64,000 bases of DNA, from NCBI RefSeq assembly GCF_014196455.1, contig NZ_JACIDS010000001.1, forward strand, positions 620,001 to 684,000, given 5' to 3'. The notes beneath the pieces were generated by a model. It saw only the letters and a list, made by a program, of their open reading frames with translations, did not search any database and had not been told where the DNA came from. Positions within the stretch are counted from its first letter, which is position 1. Every line of letters begins with the position of its first letter. The translations under genes were made by a program, and so were the position numbers. The DNA is from Kaistia hirudinis. GTDB taxonomy: Bacteria; Pseudomonadota; Alphaproteobacteria; Rhizobiales; Kaistiaceae. Below, in pieces: positions 36,783-44,299 of the stretch.

Positions 36783-37416
36783 GGGATTTGAAATGCCGCC
36801 GCGTCGTGCAAGCCACCCGGATCGAGCCGGCGAGATCATCGCCAGTGCGGCCCGGCTGTTTCGGGAAAAAGGGGTGAGAGCGGTCTCGATCGACGAGATC
36901 GTCCAGGGTGCCGGCATCGCCAAAGGCACCTTCTACCTCTACTTCAAGACCAAGGATGAGCTGCTGGCGAAGCTGGCAGGGGCCGTGGTGCTGCAGATCG
37001 CCCAGGCAGCGGAGCTAGCTGGACGAGGCCAGGGGACCGCGCTCGATCGGTTCGCTGCGGCGGTCGTCGCGATGCAGCACGTCGATCGGGCCGAGCAATA
37101 TCTCGTGGATGCGCTCAATCATCCTGAGAACAGCGCGCTACACGATCTCGCCAACATCGCGCTCGTCCGTCAGGTCGCGCCCGTCCTTGCCGCGATCGTC
37201 GAGCAAGGCAAGATCGAGGGTGTCTTCGATGTCGAGGACGAGCTGGCCACCCTCGAATTCCTGCTGGCCGGTCAGGCTGCGCTCCTCGGCGGCGGACGAT
37301 TCAACTGGTCGCCCGAAGAGCATGCAGTGCGGCTGCGTGCCACGATGATCATCGTCGAGCGCGCTCTAGGCGCGCCGAAGGGCGCCCTTCTGCAACGCCT
37401 TGCGAGCCTCGGATGA
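36781..37416 (+). CDS. TetR-family transcriptional repressor
   Basis: A 211-residue TetR protein. The N-terminal HTH is complete: ASHPDRAGEIIASAARLFRE, then VSIDEIVQGAGIAKGTFYLYFKTKDEL shown here as its key blocks IVQGAGIAKGTFYLYF and KTKDEL. The C-terminal ligand domain is variable. The first ATG (36781) lies inside the operator; ATG 36793 would give a protein beginning at MPPRRA and is a possible true start. It overlaps the CPBP protease gene by four bases, so the repressor, protease homologue and an 80-residue protein are probably one autoregulated operon. Confidence 0.88.
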   Translation: MGFEMPPRRASHPDRAGEIIASAARLFREKGVRAVSIDEIVQGAGIAKGTFYLYFKTKDELLAKLAGAVVLQIAQAAELAGRGQGTALDRFAAAVVAMQHVDRAEQYLVDALNHPENSALHDLANIALVRQVAPVLAAIVEQGKIEGVFDVEDELATLEFLLAGQAALLGGGRFNWSPEEHAVRLRATMIIVERALGAPKGALLQRLASLG

Positions 37417-38291
37417 GCACGATCCATCGCAATGAACGGGCGATCATCGCCCGCTTCGATCGACCTTGGACCTTCTTCATTGTTTCGGCCATCGGTCCAT
37501 GGACGGCCTGGCTGATCGCGGCGTGGTACAGTCGGCAACCCCTCCCCGACAGGACGAGCCTGTTGCTCGTCAGCCTTTTCGCCGGGATCGGATTGGCGCT
37601 GCCCATGCTGGTCGCCTGGATGCTGATCCGACGCGACGACGTGCTGCGGCAGGACCTGCGCCGTCGCCTTTCGCTCCAGGGGCTGGCATGGCCAAACATC
37701 CTCCTGGGCGCGGGGATCATGCTGGGCAGCATCTGGCTCGCGCAGCTCATCTCGCTGGCGTTGGGCTACAGCGCGGATCAGTTTCGTCTCGCCCGTTCGG
37801 CCTCGTTCAGCGCCGGCATTCTCATTGGCTGGGTGCCGCTGCTATTGGCGCCGGTGGTCGAGGAAATCAGTTGGCACGGCTATGGCACCGATTCCCTGCG
37901 CCGCGGCCTGAACCTGCTCTGGACCTCGATCGTCTTCAGCATCTATTGGGCGCTGTGGCATGTCCCGCTCGCTTTCATCGAGGGGTATTATCAGGCTAAT
38001 CTGGTCGAGACCGGCTCGCTGCACACGATCAACTTCATCGTCAGCCTCATTCCCTTCGTGCTGCTGATGAACTGGCTCTATTACCGCTCGGGCCGCAGCA
38101 TCTGGGTTGCCGTAGCCTTTCACCTCGCCGCCAACGTCTCCAACGAGGCGTTTCAGACCCATCCCGACAGCAAGATCATCCAGACCGCATTGCTGGTGGC
38201 GCTCAGCCTGGCGCTGATCCTGCGCGATCCGGCTTTCTTTTTCGGCCGGGATCCGGACATCCACCACCAACCCAGAAAGGTCCTCCGATGA
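37413..38291 (+). CDS. CPBP-family intramembrane protease homologue
   Basis: A 292-residue membrane protein with about seven helices and the CPBP (Rce1-like/bacteriocin-immunity) motifs. Motif 1 reads VEEISWHGYGTDSLRR, where the usual EExxxR has His in place of Arg. Motif 2 is ALWHVPLAF (FxxxH-like) and motif 3 is FHLAANVSN (HxxxN). The Glu pair and both His residues are therefore present. Family members are intramembrane endopeptidases or immunity proteins. It starts by ATGA overlap with the TetR gene and ends by ATGA overlap with the following small gene. Confidence 0.85.
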   Translation: MSTIHRNERAIIARFDRPWTFFIVSAIGPWTAWLIAAWYSRQPLPDRTSLLLVSLFAGIGLALPMLVAWMLIRRDDVLRQDLRRRLSLQGLAWPNILLGAGIMLGSIWLAQLISLALGYSADQFRLARSASFSAGILIGWVPLLLAPVVEEISWHGYGTDSLRRGLNLLWTSIVFSIYWALWHVPLAFIEGYYQANLVETGSLHTINFIVSLIPFVLLMNWLYYRSGRSIWVAVAFHLAANVSNEAFQTHPDSKIIQTALLVALSLALILRDPAFFFGRDPDIHHQPRKVLR

Positions 38292-38530
38292 GCACCATCG
38301 TGATCGAAAAATACGTCGACGAGATCTGCGTCGAACAGCTGGACCTCCCGGTTCGGCCGCTGCAACTCCTGGCCAGGCTGTTGCCGAAGCAGGCGTGGCG
38401 CCAGCTGGAGCGCCGTGGCCTCGACGTCGAAGCGCTCTTGAATGACGCCGTCCCCCATTCGGGCAACCAGTGGCTCGAGGTGAAGGAAAAGGACGCGCGC
38501 AAACGCGTCCGTATCCTGCGCCGAGACTGA
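38288..38530 (+). CDS. Small protein of unknown function (80 aa)
   Basis: An 80-residue charged protein with no membrane segment and no recognised domain. It starts IVIEKYVDEICVEQLDLPVR and ends with a basic tail (KDARKRVRILRRD). The four-base ATGA overlap with the CPBP gene strongly supports that it is translated. A strong hairpin lies about 120 bases downstream. Being co-expressed with a membrane protease homologue under TetR control, it may be a partner or substrate. That is inference from position only. Confidence 0.7.
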   Translation: MSTIVIEKYVDEICVEQLDLPVRPLQLLARLLPKQAWRQLERRGLDVEALLNDAVPHSGNQWLEVKEKDARKRVRILRRD

Positions 38531-38652
38531 GCGATCCATGGTTTGGCGATCGGTTGGGCCCGAGACTCCAGATGGCGGGAAATTGCCACCTTCCCACGCC
38601 CGACTTCGTGCCGAAAGGCACGCGGCGATGATGGGCCGCTCTGTCACGGCTC

Positions 38653-38694
38653 ACTCAGGGCGGCGGTCGCTTTCGGACGACCGCGGCCCTGAGT
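38653..38694. terminator. Long GC-rich hairpin between convergent genes
   Basis: ACTCAGGGCGGCGGTCG (38653-38669) pairs with CGACCGCGGCCCTGAGT (38678-38694): 17 pairs with one mismatch around an eight-base loop. It lies between the 80-residue gene and the convergent Rap1a-like gene. There is no T-run, so it may act as a stability element or a bidirectional terminator. Confidence 0.6.
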
Positions 38695-38702
38695 CCGGCC
38701 GA

Positions 38703-39074
38703 CTAGCGGCAGCCTGCGCGGCTCAGCATGTCGTCGACGAGGATGGGTGTGGCGGCGGTCTTGCCCCATCTCCCCTTCTCCGCACGCGACAGCGCGGCAA
38801 GCGCCGCCGTGCTGGAAATGCCGAGTGGCCGGGCGCAGGTGACGCCCGGCAGCCCACGCCGTTGGGCCTCGGTCACGAGCAGGCCGGCGGTTTCCCCGAC
38901 GCCCGCCAGATAAGCCGTTGCCGCGTTGCGGGCGGCATTGTCCTTGGGCGAGCGTTGGATCAGGTCCACCACCTGCGCGACCGAGATCGCGCCGTTTGGG
39001 GTCGAGGGGACGGCTTGGGCCGGCAAGGCGAGGCCGAGGGAGAGTGCAAGGAGCGCATTGCGCATGGCGTTCAT
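38703..39074 (-). CDS. Small exported protein, possibly Rap1a/Tai immunity-like
   Basis: A 123-residue protein with a clear signal peptide (LLALSLGLALPAQA) and a compact helical domain. The pattern YLAGVGETAGLL, then Cys in VTCARPLG, then TAATPILVDDMLSRAGCR with a terminal Cys resembles the Rap1a/Tai fold of type VI effector-immunity proteins, with two Cys able to form a disulfide. No type VI genes are nearby, so the immunity function is doubtful. It is divergent from the DUF2975/XRE genes and shares their operator region: one 19-base operator copy begins 12 bases upstream of its start codon. Confidence 0.6.
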   Translation of the reverse strand: MNAMRNALLALSLGLALPAQAVPSTPNGAISVAQVVDLIQRSPKDNAARNAATAYLAGVGETAGLLVTEAQRRGLPGVTCARPLGISSTAALAALSRAEKGRWGKTAATPILVDDMLSRAGCR

Positions 39075-39085
39075 CGGGGAGCTCC

Positions 39086-39104
39086 ATTATCGTAAAACAA
39101 CAAT
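39086..39104. promoter_or_regulatory. Operator copy 1 of the DUF2975/XRE intergenic region
   Basis: ATTATCGTAAAACAACAAT, an imperfect palindrome. It matches the reverse complement of copy 2 at 15 of 19 positions. Read on the minus strand it contains GATAAT, a -10-like hexamer facing the Rap1a-like gene. Confidence 0.55.
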
Positions 39105-39127
39105 TCAAGCTTATCTGGTGGCCAAAA

Positions 39128-39146
39128 ATTATTGTCAAACGATAAT
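39128..39146. promoter_or_regulatory. Operator copy 2 of the DUF2975/XRE intergenic region
   Basis: ATTATTGTCAAACGATAAT, a palindrome with arms ATTATtGT/ACgATAAT. It lies 42 bases (centre to centre, about four helical turns) from copy 1 and in inverted orientation. Its GATAAT end is a -10-like hexamer facing the DUF2975 gene. Confidence 0.6.
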
Positions 39147-39188
39147 TTTCGGAGCATAACTCCGGGCGAGATGGCAGGAGAAAGACAC

Positions 39189-39731
39189 ATGCAGACCCAA
39201 GGCAGCTTCGCCCTTGCCGGTGAAGCGGGTTCGGAAGCGGCCATGGCGTTGTCGCCGCAGACGCGCCTGGCGTTCCGCGCGCTGGGCGTTCTGGCGACGG
39301 CGCTGGCGGCGCTCCTGCCGGCACTGGCGATCGGCTACTGGCTGTTCGGTTCGCAGACCCTGGCCTACGATGCAGGTCTCCGGATCGTGGCGATCGCCAC
39401 GGCGCTGCTGCATCTCCTGCCCTTGAGCTGGGGCCTGTTGCGGCTGCGCGTCTGTCTCGCCCAGTTCGCGGCGGGCCGACCGTTCGGCGCCGAGGGCATA
39501 GCCGGGCTGCGCGATTTCGCCATCGGCACCGGGCTGAGCGCATTGGCGAAACCGTTGGCCGGCATGCTGTTCGTGCTGGCGCTCAGTTGGAATCCCGGCC
39601 CGAAGCGGATCGCCATCGAGATCAGCTCGGACGTGATGATCCTGGCGCTGTTTGCGGGCGTCGTGGCGGCATTGGCCTGGGCCATGCGGCGCGCTGCCCT
39701 GATCGCCGAAGAAAACAGCCAGTTCGTCTGA
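39189..39731 (+). CDS. DUF2975 membrane protein
   Basis: A 180-residue protein with four predicted helices (centres near residues 38, 70, 120 and 155), fitting the DUF2975 family. An AGGAGA site precedes ATG 39189. In many bacteria DUF2975 genes are followed at once by a short XRE regulator, as here five bases later. The function of the family is not established. The AT-rich paired operators upstream suggest tight regulation by the XRE partner. Confidence 0.78.
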   Translation: MQTQGSFALAGEAGSEAAMALSPQTRLAFRALGVLATALAALLPALAIGYWLFGSQTLAYDAGLRIVAIATALLHLLPLSWGLLRLRVCLAQFAAGRPFGAEGIAGLRDFAIGTGLSALAKPLAGMLFVLALSWNPGPKRIAIEISSDVMILALFAGVVAALAWAMRRAALIAEENSQFV

Positions 39732-39736
39732 TCGCC

Positions 39737-39970
39737 ATGCCCATCAAAGTGAACCTTGCGGTGATGCTGGCGCGACGCAATGTGAAATCCAAAGAGCTGG
39801 CCGAATATATCGGGATCACCGAGGCCAATCTCAGCCTGCTCAGGCAGAGCAAGGTCAAAGGCATTCGCTTCGACACATTGGAGGCCATCTGCCGTTATCT
39901 CGACTGTCAGCCGGGCGATCTTCTCGAGTATGAGCGGGATAGCGAAGCAACCGGATCACCGAACGAGTAG
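39737..39970 (+). CDS. XRE-family HTH regulator (short, YozG-like)
   Basis: A 77-residue single-domain HTH protein: MLARRNVKSKELAEYIGITE, NLSLLRQSKVKGIRFDTLEA and CRYLDCQPGDLLEY form a complete Cro/CI-type domain with no sensor domain. It belongs to the YozG/YdaS-like group usually found next to DUF2975. It probably binds the paired palindromes in front of the operon. ATG 39737 is used; the open frame upstream is DUF2975 read in another frame. Confidence 0.87.
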   Translation: MPIKVNLAVMLARRNVKSKELAEYIGITEANLSLLRQSKVKGIRFDTLEAICRYLDCQPGDLLEYERDSEATGSPNE

Positions 39971-40057
39971 AGCGCAGCCTGCGGGTGGGATATCGATGGC
40001 AGCCGACAGCATCCGGCCCGGCGCGCGGTCGGCCGACGCTCTGCGACGCGAACGACC

Positions 40058-40765
40058 TCAGCGCCCCCTCTCCCGCTCCGCCAACTCTGCCGACCGCCAG
40101 GCCTCCCAACGCCGAAGGAGCGGGCCGCGTGCTTCGCCGATCGGCTCCTCCAGAAGCTCGGCAGCGTCCATTCGGTCGGTGCGGAAATGGCGGAAGGCCT
40201 GGCGCTGCTCGCACCAGGCAATCAGGACGCGTTTCGTATCCGAATAGCCGAGCACGACCGGCCACACGGTACGCTCCGTCCGGGTGCCGTTCTCGGCGCG
40301 GTACAGAAGGCGCAGCTTCAGTCTCCTGCGGATGGCGTCGCGCAGGCTCGCGGTCGTGACCGCCTCCTTGATCGCATCGAGGGGCGGCTCGACGGCTGTG
40401 CTCGGGTCCGCGATGAACGGCCTCAACTGGGCGGGCACGGCCGCCGTCACCTTGGCGAGAACGTCCCGGGCAGCAGGAGACAGCAGCGGATCACCGCGTC
40501 CGGCGACCCACTGTGCGCCGAGGACGATGGCCTCCAATTCCGTCGGTGTCAGCATCAGCGGCGGCATGTCGTAATCGGCGGCCAGCAGGTAGCCGAGGCC
40601 GGCCTCGCCCGTGATCGGCACCCGCTGCGCCATCAGGTCCGCGACATCGCGGTAGACGGTCCGCGTCGAGACCTCGAGTTCGGCGGCCAGCGCGGCGCCT
40701 GTCACGGGCCGCGTCGATCGGCGCAGGATCTGGATGATCTGGAAGAGGCGGTCGGCGCGACGCAT
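40058..40765 (-). CDS. YafY-type transcriptional regulator (HTH plus WYL domain)
   Basis: A 235-residue regulator. The N-terminal HTH_11 reads RADRLFQIIQILRRSTRPVT and AELEVSTRTVYRDVADLMAQ. The middle segment GYLLAADYDMPPLMLTPTEL is a marker of the YafY group. The C-terminal WYL domain reads VLGYSDTKRVLIAWCEQRQA and FRHFRTDRM. Such proteins often respond to nucleotides or small ligands. It is divergent from a VOC-family gene, and a perfect palindrome lies 20 bases upstream of its start codon. Confidence 0.88.
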   Translation of the reverse strand: MRRADRLFQIIQILRRSTRPVTGAALAAELEVSTRTVYRDVADLMAQRVPITGEAGLGYLLAADYDMPPLMLTPTELEAIVLGAQWVAGRGDPLLSPAARDVLAKVTAAVPAQLRPFIADPSTAVEPPLDAIKEAVTTASLRDAIRRRLKLRLLYRAENGTRTERTVWPVVLGYSDTKRVLIAWCEQRQAFRHFRTDRMDAAELLEEPIGEARGPLLRRWEAWRSAELAERERGR

Positions 40766-40784
40766 CGGCTCCTGACTCCTGCTG

Positions 40785-40800
40785 ACAGAACGCTGTCAAC
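40785..40800. promoter_or_regulatory. Palindromic operator in the WYL/VOC divergent region
   Basis: TGACAG-aacg-CTGTCA is a perfect six-plus-six palindrome 20 bases upstream of the regulator start and 63 bases upstream of the VOC gene. It is the best candidate site for the adjacent YafY-type regulator. Confidence 0.65.
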
Positions 40801-40862
40801 AGCGATGTGCGACAAGCCTTGCCGACACAAGCCCAAACCCATCGCGCACAGGACCCCGATCG

Positions 40863-41261
40863 ATGAAGTTCGCTTCCACACGCCTGATCGCCGCCGACAT
40901 CAAGGCGATGGTCGCCTTCTACGAGATGGTGACAGGCCAAGCCGCCGATTGGCTCGCGCCGCAGTTCGCCGAGATCGTGACACCTGCCGCGACACTGGCC
41001 ATCGGCAGCGCCGAGACGGCCGCGATCTTCAGTCCGGGAAGCGCGGAGCCGGGCGCGAACCGTACGGCGATCCTCGAATTCATGGTCCCCGACGTGGATG
41101 CCGTGTTTGACCGTCTGAAGGACAAGGTCGAGCTGGTGCATGAGCCCAAGCTGCTGCCCTGGGGCAACCGCTCCTTCCAGTGTCGCGACCCCGAAGGAAC
41201 CATCGTCAGCCTGTTCATGCCCGCCACCGAGGCAGCAAAGGCGCGCTTCGGATCGCGATAG
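40863..41261 (+). CDS. VOC-family protein (glyoxalase/bleomycin-resistance fold)
   Basis: A 132-residue single-module VOC protein with FASTRLIAADIKAMVAFYEM at the start of the first beta-alpha-beta-beta-beta unit and NRSFQCRDPEGTIVSLFMP in the second. The metal-binding pattern is incomplete, so its activity (glyoxalase, dioxygenase or resistance by binding) cannot be stated. It is divergently transcribed from the YafY-type regulator, a pairing common in proteobacteria. Confidence 0.82.
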   Translation: MKFASTRLIAADIKAMVAFYEMVTGQAADWLAPQFAEIVTPAATLAIGSAETAAIFSPGSAEPGANRTAILEFMVPDVDAVFDRLKDKVELVHEPKLLPWGNRSFQCRDPEGTIVSLFMPATEAAKARFGSR

Positions 41262-41436
41262 GATCGTTGCCAGCGGGGAATGTCCCAAGGTGATGGGACA
41301 GATCGAGCCCCCAGAGAACATCACGGCACGGATCGAATAGCCGTGAGCCGCGTCCGTCTGATCCTGGCCCTCGCGCGCAGTCCGTCAACGTTTCTTGAAT
41401 TGCATGCGAGAGCAGGAACAGCGCGATCCGGTAAGA

Positions 41437-42213
41437 TCAAAACTCCAGCACGACGGGCACGCCGCGCATGAACGTCGTCAGGCGGTGTGCGATGCTCAGC
41501 GCGGCGAAGCTGTTCTGGAGATCGGACGCGGTTTCTTTGAAATGAACCCAGCCTTCATTGTGGATCGGCAGGATGGCCGCCGACGGAAAGGCTGCCGCGA
41601 CCTCGAGAACATCATTGCTGTTCATGGTCATATGGAACGAGCCGCGCGGCTCCGCGGAACCGGCAAAGGGCACGACGATCCGGGGCGAATAGCGCCGTGC
41701 GACGTCGCGCGTGCCTTCATACCAAACGGTATCGCCCGAGACGTAGAGCGTGTCACCCGGCTCGTCCGTTCCGATCAGAAAGCCGATCACATCGCCTGAA
41801 ATCGGTTCGATGCCGACCGGCCCGTGACGTGCGGGCGTTGCCGTGACGAACAGCCGCCCGCCATCCGGACGCTCCAGAACATGCGTTTGGAAAGGCGCCA
41901 GCCCCATCGCATTGCCCTTCAGCCGCTCGGCTCCGACCGAGGTCGTATAGGTGACGGGAACCTTGGGGAGCAGGGTCCGGCCCGTGCGATCCAGATTGTC
42001 GAGATGCTGGTCATGGCTCAACAGGACCGCATCGAGCCGGCCGATGTCATCGATCGAAAGAGCCGGACCGGTGAGCTTCTCGAAGTGAACCGGCGCCTTC
42101 TGATAGAGGCCGGGCGGGTCGAAGGTCGGATCGGTCAGAAGCCGAAAGCCGTTGATTTCGATCAACAGCGTGGGACCGCCAATCAGCGTGAGGGTCGCCA
42201 TTCTCTTTGCCAT
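41437..42213 (-). CDS. MBL-fold hydrolase (UlaG/COG2220-like)
   Basis: A 258-residue metallo-beta-lactamase-fold protein: LTLIGGPTLLIEINGFRLLT opens the fold, and the metal loop reads LLSHDQHLDNLD in place of canonical HxHxDH. The later ligand regions TPARHGPVG and PIHNEGWVHF are present. The second His of the first motif is Gln here. ATG 42213 has a GGGAGAAG site. It is divergent from a LysR gene that probably regulates it. The substrate is unknown. Confidence 0.82.
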   Translation of the reverse strand: MAKRMATLTLIGGPTLLIEINGFRLLTDPTFDPPGLYQKAPVHFEKLTGPALSIDDIGRLDAVLLSHDQHLDNLDRTGRTLLPKVPVTYTTSVGAERLKGNAMGLAPFQTHVLERPDGGRLFVTATPARHGPVGIEPISGDVIGFLIGTDEPGDTLYVSGDTVWYEGTRDVARRYSPRIVVPFAGSAEPRGSFHMTMNSNDVLEVAAAFPSAAILPIHNEGWVHFKETASDLQNSFAALSIAHRLTTFMRGVPVVLEF

Positions 42214-42272
42214 CGCAGAGCTTCTCCCATGCATCGAAGACCAGGACCCCTGGATAGCGGATGGTCGGCTAT

Positions 42273-42284
42273 GCGAAAATTCGC
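42273..42284. promoter_or_regulatory. Probable LysR-binding dyad (MBL/LysR region)
   Basis: GCGAA-aa-TTCGC with AT-rich flanks (tat/tat) lies between the divergent starts, immediately before the LysR ATG at 42288. Its length and position fit a LysR autoregulatory site, although the T-N11-A consensus is only approximate. Confidence 0.45.
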
Positions 42285-42287
42285 TAT

Positions 42288-43187
42288 ATGATCTCAATGG
42301 CTGATCGTTTTCGCACAGATCCGGATTGGGATGACCTGCGCGTCTTCTGCGCGCTCGCCCGCCATGGCAGCTTGTCGGCAACGGCGCGGGCGCTGTCGGT
42401 CAATCACGCCACGATCGCCCGGCGCGTCGCCGCGCTTGAAAAGACCATGGGCGAGAAGCTCGTGGAGCGACGGGCCGACGGCTATGTCCTGACGGACAAT
42501 GGCCGGCGCGTGCTCGAGATTGCGACGACGATGGAGACCGCAGCGTCGGCGCTGGCAGGCGGTCTGGAGGGGAATGCGCCGGCGGGGCTTGTCCGGGTTG
42601 CTGCGACGCCCAGTCTGGCCCAGTGCTTTCTCATCCGACGGCTTGGCGGCTTCGCTGCCGCCCATCCCCGCATCGACATCGAAATCTCGACAGCCATGCG
42701 ATCGGTCAGCCTGGATCGGCACGAAGCCGATATCGCCTTGCGCCTCGCCCAGCCGCTCGATGGCGATTTGCTGGCAAGAACGCTGTTCGCCATCGGCTCC
42801 GCGTTCTATGGGACAGCGAACTGGGCGCGACGTATCGCTGGCGGCGAACCTCCGGTCTTTGTCGGCTTTGACGAGGCCAATGCCCATCTGCCGGAAGCCG
42901 TTTGGCTGGGCCGCCAGTTCCCCCGCGCGCGCCTTTCGATGCGAACCGGCAGTCAGATCTCCCAAGCTGAAGCCGCATGCTCCGGTTGCGGCATAGCACT
43001 TCTGCCGCATTTCCTAGGCCGCACCGCGACGGGTCTGGTGCGGTGTGACCTGGGTTTGACACCTCCGTCGCGGACCCTGTGCCTGGTGGTGAGACGCAGC
43101 GATAGACGTACCCCGGCAATTCAACTGGTCGCGGACTTTCTGTCAGCCTGTTTCTCAGAAGAGCGGTCCTTGTTCGAAGGCGCATGA
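42288..43187 (+). CDS. LysR-family transcriptional regulator
   Basis: A 299-residue LysR protein with HTH DWDDLRVFCALARHGSLSAT and ARALSVNHATIARRVAALEK, and an effector domain of the MetR/BenM-like fold that includes RVAATPSLAQCFLIRRLGGF. It resembles the group that regulates neighbouring divergent enzymes. Start 42288 or 42297 (nine bases on) cannot be separated, as neither has a Shine-Dalgarno site. The candidate target is the divergent MBL-fold hydrolase gene. Confidence 0.86.
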   Translation: MISMADRFRTDPDWDDLRVFCALARHGSLSATARALSVNHATIARRVAALEKTMGEKLVERRADGYVLTDNGRRVLEIATTMETAASALAGGLEGNAPAGLVRVAATPSLAQCFLIRRLGGFAAAHPRIDIEISTAMRSVSLDRHEADIALRLAQPLDGDLLARTLFAIGSAFYGTANWARRIAGGEPPVFVGFDEANAHLPEAVWLGRQFPRARLSMRTGSQISQAEAACSGCGIALLPHFLGRTATGLVRCDLGLTPPSRTLCLVVRRSDRRTPAIQLVADFLSACFSEERSLFEGA

Positions 43188-43414
43188 CAAGGATCGCCGG
43201 AGCGATCGAAAGCGCATTCTTGCGCCTGACGTGCCGAGACAACGCTATGCGGTAGTCGCTGGCTTTCGGCGGCGTTTGCGTATCTGACGGCGGCCCTATC
43301 GGATCCAGCCCGTGAGTTGCCGTTGCCACCGAGCGTTCGCGCTGCCAAAACCGCAAGATCGGTCGAGCCAGTCATATCCGGGGGCGCCTAGATGGCACTG
43401 CCACGGAGGACGGG

Positions 43415-44299
43415 ATGATAAAGACGGCGCTTCAAAACTACCATGCCCGGATGCAAAGGGTGCTGGATCACATCGACCGGCATCTGGACGACAATCTGGA
43501 TCTGGATACGTTGAGCGGCGTCGCGGCCTTATCAAAATTCCACTTTCACCGGCAGTTTACGGCAACCTTCGGGGTGTCCTTGCATCGCTATGTCCAGCTC
43601 GCCCGCATGAAGCGCGCGTCATACCGGCTGGCTTACAGGGACGCGCAGAGCGTCACCGAGATAGCGATGGAGGCCGGTTATGACGCACCGGATGCCTTTG
43701 CCCGCGCCTTTCGGCAACGGTTCGGGAATTTGCCTTCGTCATTCAGGAAAGCGCCCGATTGGGAACCGTGGCTTGCGGCCTTCGGGCCTCTCAACAACGC
43801 GAGAAGCAAGCTCATGCAGACTATCTTTAACACCGACGACGTGACGATCCGTGACGTGCCTTCGATTCCGGTGGCGATCATGGAACATCACGGCGATCCG
43901 GCGACGATCGGCACGACAATTCAGCGGTTTATCGCCTGGCGGAAGGCCAATGGACTGTCACCGAAGACCAACCCGACCTTCAATGTCTTCCATTCCGACC
44001 CCCGCACCAAGTGGCCGACCGAATACCGCATGGACCTTTGCGTAGGCATGGATCGGCCCATCGAGGCGAAGGGCGAGCGGATCGAAACCGGCATTATCCC
44101 CGGCGGACGCTGTGCGGTGCTGCGCGTCGGCGGCAACACCGACAATCTGGAAGCTGCTGCTCTGTATCTCTATCGCGATTGGCTGCCCGCCAGCGGCGAG
44201 GAAACGCGCGACTTCCCACTCTATTGCCAGCGGCTCGTTCTCTTTCCAGAGGTGCCGGAGCATGAGGCGGTCGCGGAGTTGTTTCTACCGCTGAAATAG
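43415..44299 (+). CDS. AraC-family regulator with GyrI-like effector domain
   Basis: A 294-residue regulator of the Rob/SoxS-like architecture with domains reversed to classical AraC. The N-terminal double HTH reads RVLDHIDRHLDDNLDLDTLS, SKFHFHRQFTATFG and VTEIAMEAGYDAPDAFARAF. The C-terminal AraC-effector-binding (GyrI-like) domain includes RDVPSIPVAIMEHHGDPATI and FPLYCQRLVLFPEVPEHEAV. GGAGG sits five bases before the ATG. Such proteins bind small hydrophobic drugs or lipids. Its targets are not evident; no efflux gene is adjacent. Confidence 0.88.
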   Translation: MIKTALQNYHARMQRVLDHIDRHLDDNLDLDTLSGVAALSKFHFHRQFTATFGVSLHRYVQLARMKRASYRLAYRDAQSVTEIAMEAGYDAPDAFARAFRQRFGNLPSSFRKAPDWEPWLAAFGPLNNARSKLMQTIFNTDDVTIRDVPSIPVAIMEHHGDPATIGTTIQRFIAWRKANGLSPKTNPTFNVFHSDPRTKWPTEYRMDLCVGMDRPIEAKGERIETGIIPGGRCAVLRVGGNTDNLEAAALYLYRDWLPASGEETRDFPLYCQRLVLFPEVPEHEAVAELFLPLK

